DNA of 8,581 nucleotides from Pseudomonas sp. (lineage in GTDB: Bacteria > Pseudomonadota > Gammaproteobacteria > Pseudomonadales > Pseudomonadaceae), in NCBI GenBank assembly GCA_007117785.1, contig SKFV01000275.1:1-8581 (forward strand), read 5' to 3'. The translations under genes were made by a program, and so were the position numbers. The notes beneath the pieces were generated by a model, which saw only the letters and a program-made list of their open reading frames with translations, was not told where the DNA came from and made no database searches. The number at the start of each line of letters is the position of its first letter. Position 1 is the stretch's first letter. This document shows, in pieces, positions 1-5,602 of the stretch.

Positions 1-459
1 GTCAATCACCAACACCAGCTGAGCAGGATACTGGCAAAGCTCGTTAATCAGCAGATTAACGAGGGTATCCAATTTGAGTAATGAGGGCTCGGAGTAGAAT
101 TTGAGCGTATTGCCACCGACTTCTGGAGCAGCCCGGTTGAGAGCTGCGGCCAGGTAAAACAGGATACGCTCGGCGTTGTCATCCTTCTCATCGAGCGAAA
201 GCCAGGCAACGGGTACCCCTTGCGTCGCCAATAAATCGGCCCAAATGGTAGCCAGAGTAGTTTTACCAAAGCCGGCCGGAGCAGTAAGCACTGTCAAGCG
301 ATAATCGAGGGCTTGATCACTCAACCTTTCCAGTCGCTGACGGGACAAAATACCCCTTCCGCGTCGAGGTGGTTCAAGCTTGGTAGGTAGAAAAGAACCC
401 GTAATGACAGCAGGCAGAGGCCGCAGATACGGGAGGTGACGATGCAGGTTAGCAGTCAT
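1..459 (-). CDS. MalT-like LuxR-family transcriptional regulator, N-terminal part (cut by window edge)
   Basis: This frame is open from an ATG at 459-457 to the first base of the window: 153 codons and no stop. The translation matches the N-terminal ATPase region of MalT-type regulators. After a short leader comes a 'LPTKLEPP' segment (residues 24-31), which resembles the 'IPSKLSRP' start of E. coli MalT. A P-loop follows, with APAGFGKTT at 60-68 (Lys66), then AWLSLDEKDD at 85-94, and the window ends inside a Walker B-like LVLVID at 148-153. Proteins of this family are usually about 900 residues, with a C-terminal LuxR helix-turn-helix that would lie beyond the left edge; they bind ATP and an inducer and activate transcription. 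The ATG is the first in-frame start after a stop at 516-514, and AAGGG lies 7 nt upstream of it. By hand count the segment is about 53-54% G+C, lower than the lysR and envelope genes. The inducer and targets cannot be told. It is divergent from the LysR gene. Confidence 0.85.
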   Translation of the reverse strand, partial: MTANLHRHLPYLRPLPAVITGSFLPTKLEPPRRGRGILSRQRLERLSDQALDYRLTVLTAPAGFGKTTLATIWADLLATQGVPVAWLSLDEKDDNAERILFYLAAALNRAAPEVGGNTLKFYSEPSLLKLDTLVNLLINELCQYPAQLVLVID

Positions 460-511
460 TGAATCGCCCTTGATGCAGAGGCAGCTAAGTTGCCAATTTC
501 TTTTTGTTTTT

Positions 512-531
512 TGTTAGGCCCTACTCTAACA
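512..531. promoter_or_regulatory. Inverted repeat, possible operator of the MalT-like gene
   Basis: TGTTAG (512-517) and CTAACA (526-531) are perfect 6-base inverted arms around an 8-base centre. The site lies 53-72 bases upstream of the start of the MalT-like gene, where an operator or activator site could sit. A related half, TTGTTAG followed by ACCCC, occurs at 694-705 nearer the LysR gene. Arms this short can arise by chance, and no binding protein can be assigned from sequence. Confidence 0.25.
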
Positions 532-734
532 GAAACAGATCAGGCCAGAACTGAGCGCAACAAAGTTAAGCTGCCTGCGAACAACGACGATCCAAGTCAT
601 GTGCTTTTTATCAACGAAACACAGGCATGCAACTAATCTAGACCACACAGCGCAATCGCAGTCATGCATAAACAGGTCTGCCTCGTGTCATTCTTGTTAG
701 ACCCCATTTAATCTACTGGCAACTCTGTCCCTGG

Positions 735-765
735 TTGACAGGCTGTTCTATTCTTCAGGCATGAT
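735..765 (+). promoter_or_regulatory. Candidate sigma-70 promoter for the LysR-type gene
   Basis: A perfect -35 hexamer TTGACA lies at 735-740. The best -10 match downstream is CATGAT at 760-765, four of six consensus bases, with a 19-base spacer that is longer than the preferred 17. The position, about 40-65 bases before the start codon at 802, suits the gene. The weak -10 and long spacing keep this tentative. Confidence 0.25.
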
Positions 766-801
766 GATCATTTCCACTTCACAGCAAGGGCATGACCGCC
801 C

Positions 802-1692
802 ATGAAAGCCCCACGGGTATCCCTCGAGCAATGGCGCGCCTTGCAGGCTGTCGTCGATCATGGTGGCTTTGCCCAGGCTGCCGAGGCGCTGCATCGCTCG
901 CAATCGTCGGTCAGCTACACATTGTCCCGGCTACAGGAACAGCTGGGCGTGCCACTGCTGACCATTGAAGGGCGCAAGGCGGTCTTGACCGAAGCCGGTG
1001 CTGTGCTGGTGCACCGTTCTCGCCAGTTGACCGAGCAGGCGTCGCAACTCGAGTTGCTGGCGCACAACCTGGAACAGGGTTGGGAGGCGGAGGTGCATCT
1101 GGTTGTCGATGCCGCTTATCCGACCGAGCGCCTGGCTCGCGCCCTGACGGCCTTCATGCCCCTGAGCCAGGGATGCCGGGTGCAATTGCGTGAAGAGGTG
1201 CTGTCCGGCGTGGAGGACTGCCTGTTGACCGGTGACGCCGACCTGGCGATTGCCGGGATCAACATTCCCGGCTACCTGGCTACGCAGCTGGATGCTGTCG
1301 AGTTTATTGCCGTGGCACATCCCGGGCAGGCGCTGCATCAGCTGGGTCGGCCGCTGACTCACGAGGATCTGCGTACCCAGTTGCAGGTAGTGATTCGTGA
1401 TTCCGGTGAACGCAAACCCCGTGACAGCGGCTGGCTGGGAGCAGAGCAACGCTGGACAGTAGCCAGCTTGGGCACAGCGGCTGAACTGGTGGCCAGCGGC
1501 TTGGGCTTTGCCTGGCTGCCGGTGCACGAAATCCGCCACTTTATGGTGGATGGCCGGCTAAAACCCTTGCCCTTGCAGCAAGGGGCGACGCGAGCGCATC
1601 CGCTGTATCTCTATCTGAATAAAGATAAGCCCGCCGGCCCGGCGACCGAGGTTCTTGCCCAACTGATCGTGCAACACTCTGACAAGACCTGA
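802..1692 (+). CDS. LysR-type transcriptional regulator
   Basis: The 296-residue product has the usual LysR-family length and layout. A winged helix-turn-helix occupies about residues 7-65, with FAQAAEALHRSQSSVSY at 23-39 covering the helix pair, followed by a linker helix to about 92. The substrate-binding-like effector domain runs from about 96 to 290, with DADLAIAG at 145-152 and GLGFAWLP at 233-240. The sequence EQGWEAEVHLVVDAAYP at 91-107 recalls the E. coli YhaJ type of LysR protein, by eye only. The ATG at 802 is the first in-frame start because a TGA lies in frame at 793-795; AAGGG at 786-790 is 11 bases upstream, slightly far. Its ligand and targets are unknown. LysR proteins often control a divergent neighbour, here the MalT-like gene, but this is inference. 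Its stop codon directly abuts that of murB. Confidence 0.93.
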   Translation: MKAPRVSLEQWRALQAVVDHGGFAQAAEALHRSQSSVSYTLSRLQEQLGVPLLTIEGRKAVLTEAGAVLVHRSRQLTEQASQLELLAHNLEQGWEAEVHLVVDAAYPTERLARALTAFMPLSQGCRVQLREEVLSGVEDCLLTGDADLAIAGINIPGYLATQLDAVEFIAVAHPGQALHQLGRPLTHEDLRTQLQVVIRDSGERKPRDSGWLGAEQRWTVASLGTAAELVASGLGFAWLPVHEIRHFMVDGRLKPLPLQQGATRAHPLYLYLNKDKPAGPATEVLAQLIVQHSDKT

Positions 1693-2730
1693 TCAGCGCT
1701 GTTCGGTGCCGACCTGTTGCGGCTCTATATGCAGTGTCAGTCCATAGCGCTGAAGGATATCCGCCTGTATCTGCCCCGCCAGCTGCAGAATATCGCGCCC
1801 CTTGGCGCCACCATGGTTCACCAGCACCAGGGCCTGTTCGGCATGCACACCCACCGGGCCAGCGCGATAGCCTTTCCAGCCCGCCTGATCAATCAGCCAA
1901 CCTGCAGCCAGCTTGACCCGGCCGTCTGCTTGCGAGTACTGCGGCAAACCAGGGTACTGCGCCTGTAGCGCTGCGGCCTGGGTGCGATCAACAATGGGGT
2001 TATGAAAAAAACTGCCCGCATTCGGCAGCACGGCAGGATCCGGCAACCGGCTGCGCCGGATCTGGCACACCAGCTCACTGACCACTCGTGCATCCGGCCG
2101 GATCAGACCCGTGGCAGCCCAGGCTTTGGCCAGGGGGGCATAGTCGACATGTATGGGGGCGACGGCCTGTGGCCAAAGGCGTAAACGAACACGGAGAATC
2201 ACATAACGCCCGGGGCTACGTTTGAACAGGCTATCGCGGTAGGCAAACTGGCACTCGGCGGCCACCAGTGTCACTACCTTGCCCTGACTGCAATCATAGG
2301 CATCCAGACTATGCAGGCATTGCTCCAGCTCGACACCGTAGGCACCGATATTCTGTACCGGGGCGGCGCCCAGGGTGCCTGGGATCAGTGACAGGTTTTC
2401 CAACCCGGCCAACCCAAGGTCCAGCGTCCAGTTGACCAGCCGGTGCCAGTTCTCCCCTGCTTCGGCTTCAATCAACACCTCGCCCTGACTACGCTGCAAC
2501 ACGCGCCGGCCGCGTAAAATCAGCCTGATAACCAGCCCGGATACCGGACCACAGAGCAACAGGTTGCTACCACCGCCGAGCAAGGTAACCGGCCAGCCAT
2601 TCTGCACCGCCAACGCCAGGGCGGCTTGCAGCTGGGGCACAGAGTCGACCTCGACCCAATGCTCAGCCACTTCGTCAATCGCCAGGCTGTTAAAGGGGCG
2701 CAGTGATACCTGGTGACGCAGGCTCAGCAT
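1693..2730 (-). CDS. murB: UDP-N-acetylenolpyruvoylglucosamine reductase MurB
   Basis: MurB is the cytoplasmic FAD enzyme that uses NADPH to reduce UDP-GlcNAc-enolpyruvate to UDP-MurNAc, the second committed step of peptidoglycan synthesis. The 345-residue product aligns by eye along the whole length of the E. coli type I enzyme (342 residues). The FAD-binding motif LGGGSNLLL is at 51-59, with GENWHRLVNW at 92-101 and PVQNIGAYGVEL at 124-135. The three catalytic residues known in E. coli (Arg159, Ser229, Glu325) have counterparts at Arg165 in YRDS, Ser240 in NAGSFFHNP and Glu336 in HIEP. It is the last gene of the minus-strand cluster. Its ATG overlaps the phosphatase stop by 7 bases (ATGCTGA) with no strong ribosome binding site, so translational coupling is likely. 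No terminator follows, since its stop abuts the lysR stop. Confidence 0.97.
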   Translation of the reverse strand: MLSLRHQVSLRPFNSLAIDEVAEHWVEVDSVPQLQAALALAVQNGWPVTLLGGGSNLLLCGPVSGLVIRLILRGRRVLQRSQGEVLIEAEAGENWHRLVNWTLDLGLAGLENLSLIPGTLGAAPVQNIGAYGVELEQCLHSLDAYDCSQGKVVTLVAAECQFAYRDSLFKRSPGRYVILRVRLRLWPQAVAPIHVDYAPLAKAWAATGLIRPDARVVSELVCQIRRSRLPDPAVLPNAGSFFHNPIVDRTQAAALQAQYPGLPQYSQADGRVKLAAGWLIDQAGWKGYRAGPVGVHAEQALVLVNHGGAKGRDILQLAGQIQADILQRYGLTLHIEPQQVGTEQR

Positions 2731-3182
2731 CGTGATTGCAGCTCGTCCAGCAAGGCATCCGATGCTGCCTCCAGCATATCCAGCACCTGTTCAAAGCCCT
2801 GATCACCCCCGTAATACGGATCAGGGACTTCCAGTGGCTGGTCAGGGGCATATTCCATAAACAGATGCAGCTCAGCGCCATTGCCCGGATCCAGTCGGCG
2901 CAAATCGGCAAGATTGCTGCGGTCCATGGCCAGAATCAGGTCAAAGCGGTGAAAATCCTCGGCAGTCACTTGCCGCGCGCGCAAGCCGCTGATATCGATC
3001 CCACGCTTGCGCGCTGCTGCCACCGAGCGGGCATCGGGGGCCTTGCCGATGTGATAGCCGGCAGTACCGGCCGAATCAACCGCCACGTGCATATGCGGAC
3101 GTTGCGCCAGCCGCTGACTGAATACCCCTTCGGCACTCGGTGAGCGGCATATATTGCCGAGGCAGACAAAGAGCACTTTCAC
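2724..3182 (-). CDS. Low-molecular-weight protein tyrosine phosphatase
   Basis: This is a 152-residue cytoplasmic phosphatase of the LMW-PTP family, which removes phosphate from phosphotyrosine through a cysteinyl-phosphate intermediate. The active-site loop CLGNICRS is at residues 7-14, with nucleophile Cys7 and phosphate-binding Arg13. The general acid is Asp121 in VPDPYYGG, where the family expects a DP-Y motif. Length is normal for the family. The start codon is GTG at 3182-3180, overlapping the kdsB stop as GTGA; GGAGG at 3190-3194 lies 7 bases upstream, and starting here places the catalytic loop at the usual distance from the N terminus. No tyrosine kinase or capsule gene is in the window, so its substrate is unknown. 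In Pseudomonas a gene of this type sits between kdsB and murB, as here. Confidence 0.95.
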   Translation of the reverse strand: MKVLFVCLGNICRSPSAEGVFSQRLAQRPHMHVAVDSAGTAGYHIGKAPDARSVAAARKRGIDISGLRARQVTAEDFHRFDLILAMDRSNLADLRRLDPGNGAELHLFMEYAPDQPLEVPDPYYGGDQGFEQVLDMLEAASDALLDELQSRC

Positions 3183-3940
3183 CCCCGTGCCTCCATCAGC
3201 GTGCGCAGGCGCGCGAGATCTTCTGCGGTATCAACGCCCGCCGGTGGCGCCTCACAGGCATCCGCCACATGGATACGGCAACCAAACCAGAGCGCGCGCA
3301 ATTGCTCCAGCGATTCAGCCTGTTCCAGCGGGCTGGCCGGCCAGCGTACGTAGTCATGCAGAAAGCTGACCTTGTAGGCGTACAGACCGATATGCCGACG
3401 AAAGGGCACGTTAGTGGGTAGTTGCTCGCGATTCTGCGCAAAGTCATCCCGGCACCAGGGCATGGGCGCACGGCTGAAGTAGAGAGCAAACCCCTCACGG
3501 TCACAGACCACCTTGACCACGTTGGGATTGAACAATGCAGCCGCATCGTGGAGCGGTTCTGCCAGCGTAGCGATGCTGGCTGCCGGAAAGCCCAACAGAT
3601 TGCCCGCCACCTGATCAATCAACGCCGGCGGAATCAAGGGTTCGTCGCCCTGTACATTGACCACAGCGGCATCGTCTTCCAGCCCCAGCAGGCTGGCCAC
3701 TTCCTGCAAGCGGTCAGTGCCCGAGGGATGATCAGCCCGGGTCATGACAACACGGGCCCCGAAAGCATGGCAGGCCTGTTCAATACGTACATCGTCAGTG
3801 GCTACAGTGACGCTGGCCGCCTGACTGCGTTGCGCCTGCTCCCAGACATGCTGGATCATTGGCTTGCCAGCAAGCAGCTCCAGGGGTTTGCCGGGCAGGC
3901 GTGAAGACGCGTAGCGCGCGGGAATGATGACGTGAAACAT
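3179..3940 (-). CDS. kdsB: 3-deoxy-manno-octulosonate cytidylyltransferase KdsB
   Basis: KdsB joins KDO to CMP from CTP, releasing pyrophosphate, and so supplies the activated sugar that is added to lipid IVA in the lipopolysaccharide inner core. The 253-residue product is of normal length. The N-terminal nucleotide-binding motif PARYASSRLPGKPL is at 7-20, ATDD at 47-50, HPSGTDR at 71-77, and the VQGDEPLI signature at 96-103 holds the metal-binding Asp99. RRHIGLYAYK at 181-190, LEQLRAL at 211-217 and GVDTAEDL at 235-242 (Asp237, probable second metal ligand) complete the family pattern. The ATG starts 3 bases after the stop of the Trm112-like gene, with only a weak upstream ribosome binding site, which suggests coupled translation. 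It neighbours lpxK in the same operon, matching their shared pathway. Confidence 0.97.
   Translation of the reverse strand: MFHVIIPARYASSRLPGKPLELLAGKPMIQHVWEQAQRSQAASVTVATDDVRIEQACHAFGARVVMTRADHPSGTDRLQEVASLLGLEDDAAVVNVQGDEPLIPPALIDQVAGNLLGFPAASIATLAEPLHDAAALFNPNVVKVVCDREGFALYFSRAPMPWCRDDFAQNREQLPTNVPFRRHIGLYAYKVSFLHDYVRWPASPLEQAESLEQLRALWFGCRIHVADACEAPPAGVDTAEDLARLRTLMEARG
3190..3194 (-). promoter_or_regulatory. Strong Shine-Dalgarno site of the phosphatase gene
   Basis: Read on the minus strand this is GGAGG, 7 bases before the GTG at 3182-3180. It lies inside the last codons of kdsB. It decides the GTG start and shows that the phosphatase can recruit ribosomes directly, besides being coupled through the GTGA overlap. 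Confidence 0.7.
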
Positions 3941-3943
3941 GGC

Positions 3944-4129
3944 TCAGCGGTCCAGCTTTTCGTCGGCGTCCAGTGGACGGGCTTCACTTTCCAGCATCAC
4001 CGGAATGCCATCACGTATGGGGAAGGCCAGGCCATCGGCACGACACCAGAGTTCGGTCTTGTCACTGTTCAGTACCAGCGGGCCCTTGCAGATCGGGCAA
4101 GCGAGAATATCGAGCAATTTCGGGTCCAT
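3944..4129 (-). CDS. YcaR/Trm112-like small zinc-ribbon protein (UPF0434 family)
   Basis: This 61-residue protein closely resembles E. coli YcaR, which is encoded between lpxK and kdsB exactly as here. It begins DPKLLDILACPICKGPL, with Cys11 and Cys14, followed by LWCRADGLAFPIRDGIPVML with Cys29 and Asp32. In Trm112-type proteins these positions bind zinc, and the DGIPVML segment is the family signature. The fourth ligand position is Asp rather than Cys, as in E. coli YcaR. Eukaryotic and archaeal Trm112 activate methyltransferases; the bacterial role is unsettled, so no partner is assigned. The ATG has AGGA at 4139-4136, 6 bases upstream. It starts 20 bases after lpxK and stops 3 bases before kdsB. 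Confidence 0.93.
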   Translation of the reverse strand: MDPKLLDILACPICKGPLVLNSDKTELWCRADGLAFPIRDGIPVMLESEARPLDADEKLDR

Positions 4130-4149
4130 GACTGTTCCTGCTATTCAGA

Positions 4150-5169
4150 TTATCGGGGCTGCGCCATAACCGCAGCCAGCAAAGTATTCAAACGCGCGGC
4201 GAAGGCCTCGCTGAGCTGCGCATCCACGCGCAGGTACCACCAATTGTCTGCGGCAAAGTGACTGCACTTTACCGCGTCTTTTTCCGTCATCAGCAGCGGC
4301 CGGCTGGCAGCCAGCGCGCTCAACTGAGCGTGCGTATAGACCGCATGATCGGCAAAGGCATGACACTCGGGGCTGAAGCCCAGCGCCTGTAAGCTGGCAA
4401 AAAAACGTTGCGGGTTGCCGATCCCGGCCAGGGCCACCACAGCCTGACTGCGATCCCAGTCAGCCATATCCTGCAGCTCACCGGTTTTCACATTCACCAA
4501 CCGGGTTGGCTGCAGGGTCATGGCAAAGCCCTGATCACTGTCATCCGTGGCGCCGGTTCGTACCACCAGATCCACCGACTGCAAGCGTTCAACCGGCTCA
4601 CGCAGCGGACCTTCCGGTAAACAGCGGGCATTACCCACACCGCGTTGATGATCCAGCATGGCCAGTTCGATATCACGCCCCAATGCATAATGCTGCAAGC
4701 CGTCATCACTGATCAGAATATCCACAGGTTCGCGCGCCAGCAAATGCCGACAGGCACGCGGGCGATCCGGGTCAATCACCACCGGGACATTACCCCTCCG
4801 GGCAATCAACAATGGCTCATCACCAGCCACATCCGGCCCGTCACGCGCCGGATCAACCTGCCAGGGCAGGCTGGGAGGCTTGCCACCATAGCCCCGACTG
4901 ACAACACCGACGCGTAGTCCGCGTGTCTGCAACCAATCGATCAACCACAGGGTCATCGGCGTTTTACCGGTGCCGCCCAGGGTAACATTGCCCACCACTA
5001 TCAAGGGTACGGGTGGCTGCCAGATCCGCTCGGGGGCTGACAGATAATTGTGCCGACGCTGTCGGGCAATCCGCCGGTACAAGAGTGACAGCGGGCGCAG
5101 CAGGCACAGGGCCGGTGCGCCCCGATACCAGGCGTCCAACAAGCGCTGTTGCCAGGCTGATGCGCTCAC
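4150..5169 (-). CDS. lpxK: Tetraacyldisaccharide 4'-kinase LpxK
   Basis: LpxK uses ATP to phosphorylate the 4' position of the tetraacyldisaccharide 1-phosphate, giving lipid IVA at the inner-membrane cytoplasmic face. The 339-residue product has the family's usual length. An N-terminal amphipathic/hydrophobic stretch (about 10-32) fits membrane association. The P-loop GNVTLGGTGKTP is at 60-71, SRGYGGK at 91-97, GDEPLLIA at 116-123, and the conserved ISDDGLQHYALGRDIE at 153-168. GIGNPQRFF at 249-257 and LMTEKDAVK at 293-301 are also family signatures. The start is GTG at 5169-5167, overlapping the exbD stop as GTGA. Only a poor ribosome binding site is visible, so translation is probably coupled to exbD. 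In E. coli lpxK follows msbA; here exbB-exbD take that place. Confidence 0.97.
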   Translation of the reverse strand: MSASAWQQRLLDAWYRGAPALCLLRPLSLLYRRIARQRRHNYLSAPERIWQPPVPLIVVGNVTLGGTGKTPMTLWLIDWLQTRGLRVGVVSRGYGGKPPSLPWQVDPARDGPDVAGDEPLLIARRGNVPVVIDPDRPRACRHLLAREPVDILISDDGLQHYALGRDIELAMLDHQRGVGNARCLPEGPLREPVERLQSVDLVVRTGATDDSDQGFAMTLQPTRLVNVKTGELQDMADWDRSQAVVALAGIGNPQRFFASLQALGFSPECHAFADHAVYTHAQLSALAASRPLLMTEKDAVKCSHFAADNWWYLRVDAQLSEAFAARLNTLLAAVMAQPR

Positions 5170-5600
5170 GGATTGCCGTTGGCCTCGGCTTCCATGGTGG
5201 TCAGGCGCAGACGGTTGAAGCCAAGCTGTCCCGCCGCATCCATGGCCATAACGACTGCCTGATGCGGGGTACTGGCATCAGCAGTGATGACCACCGGCAA
5301 TTCTGTGTTACCGCCTGACTCACGCTGCAGTGCAGCTTTCAGGGTGGTAATCCGCCGATCCACAAGCGCGCGATCGTTGATAACAATATCGCCATTGGCA
5401 GCAATCAGCAGCTCGATACGTTCCATGTCGGCCTGCTCGACCGGCTGGCCTGATTCGGCCTGGGGCAAGTCAAGTTGCAGCTGGGTTTCACGGGTAAAGG
5501 TGGTCGAGACCATGAAAAAGATCAACAGCAGGAACACCACGTCAATCAGTGGTGTCAGGTTAACGCTGACCTCTTCCGCTCGCTGGCGACGGAAGTTCAC
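5166..5600 (-). CDS. exbD: ExbD/TolR-family biopolymer transport protein
   Basis: This 144-residue protein has the single-span topology of ExbD/TolR. A short basic cytoplasmic N terminus (MNFRRQR) is followed by one transmembrane helix at about 15-36. The essential acidic residue is Asp20 in NLTPLIDVVFLLLIFF, equivalent to Asp25 of E. coli ExbD and Asp23 of TolR, which carries protons. A periplasmic domain fills the rest, with IVINDRALV at 72-80 and ITADASTPHQAVV at 105-117. It should pair with the ExbB-like product encoded 2 bases upstream to form a proton-driven motor. The start is GTG at 5600-5598, with AAGGGAG at 5614-5608, 7 bases upstream. No TonB, TolA or receptor gene is present, so ExbD is a family label and the force-receiving partner is unknown. 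Confidence 0.93.
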   Translation of the reverse strand: MNFRRQRAEEVSVNLTPLIDVVFLLLIFFMVSTTFTRETQLQLDLPQAESGQPVEQADMERIELLIAANGDIVINDRALVDRRITTLKAALQRESGGNTELPVVITADASTPHQAVVMAMDAAGQLGFNRLRLTTMEAEANGNP

Positions 5601-5602
5601 GC

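Larger units (their letters stand above)
460..801. other. Divergent intergenic region without a convincing gene
   Basis: These 342 bases separate the start codons of two divergently oriented regulators, so promoters for both should lie here. The part from 481 to 780 is about 44% G+C by hand count, clearly poorer than the genes to the right. It contains T-rich DNA at 497-512, read as an A-rich leader on the minus strand ahead of the MalT-like gene, an inverted repeat at 512-531, a partly similar sequence at 694-705, and a TTGACA at 735-740. The short open frames here (for example 599-700 plus) lack ribosome binding sites and recognisable protein sequence. No tRNA, terminator or insertion-sequence end is visible. 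Confidence 0.7.

Noticed and set aside
599..700. A 33-codon plus-strand frame in the divergent intergenic region
   Set aside because: There is no ribosome binding site before its ATG, and the Cys/Ser-rich translation resembles nothing known to me.
764..771. Perfect 8-base palindrome ATGATCAT upstream of lysR as an operator
   Set aside because: An 8-base palindrome is expected by chance at this length, and no second copy or known box supports it.
931..1539. A 202-codon open frame on the minus strand inside lysR
   Set aside because: It lies wholly antisense to a well-supported LysR protein, has no recognisable domain, and its Gln/Ala/Gly-rich composition is typical of a shadow frame in high-G+C coding DNA.
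1703..1712. TCGG-TG-CCGA near the lysR-murB junction as a terminator
   Set aside because: The loop would be 2 bases and no T-run follows on either strand.
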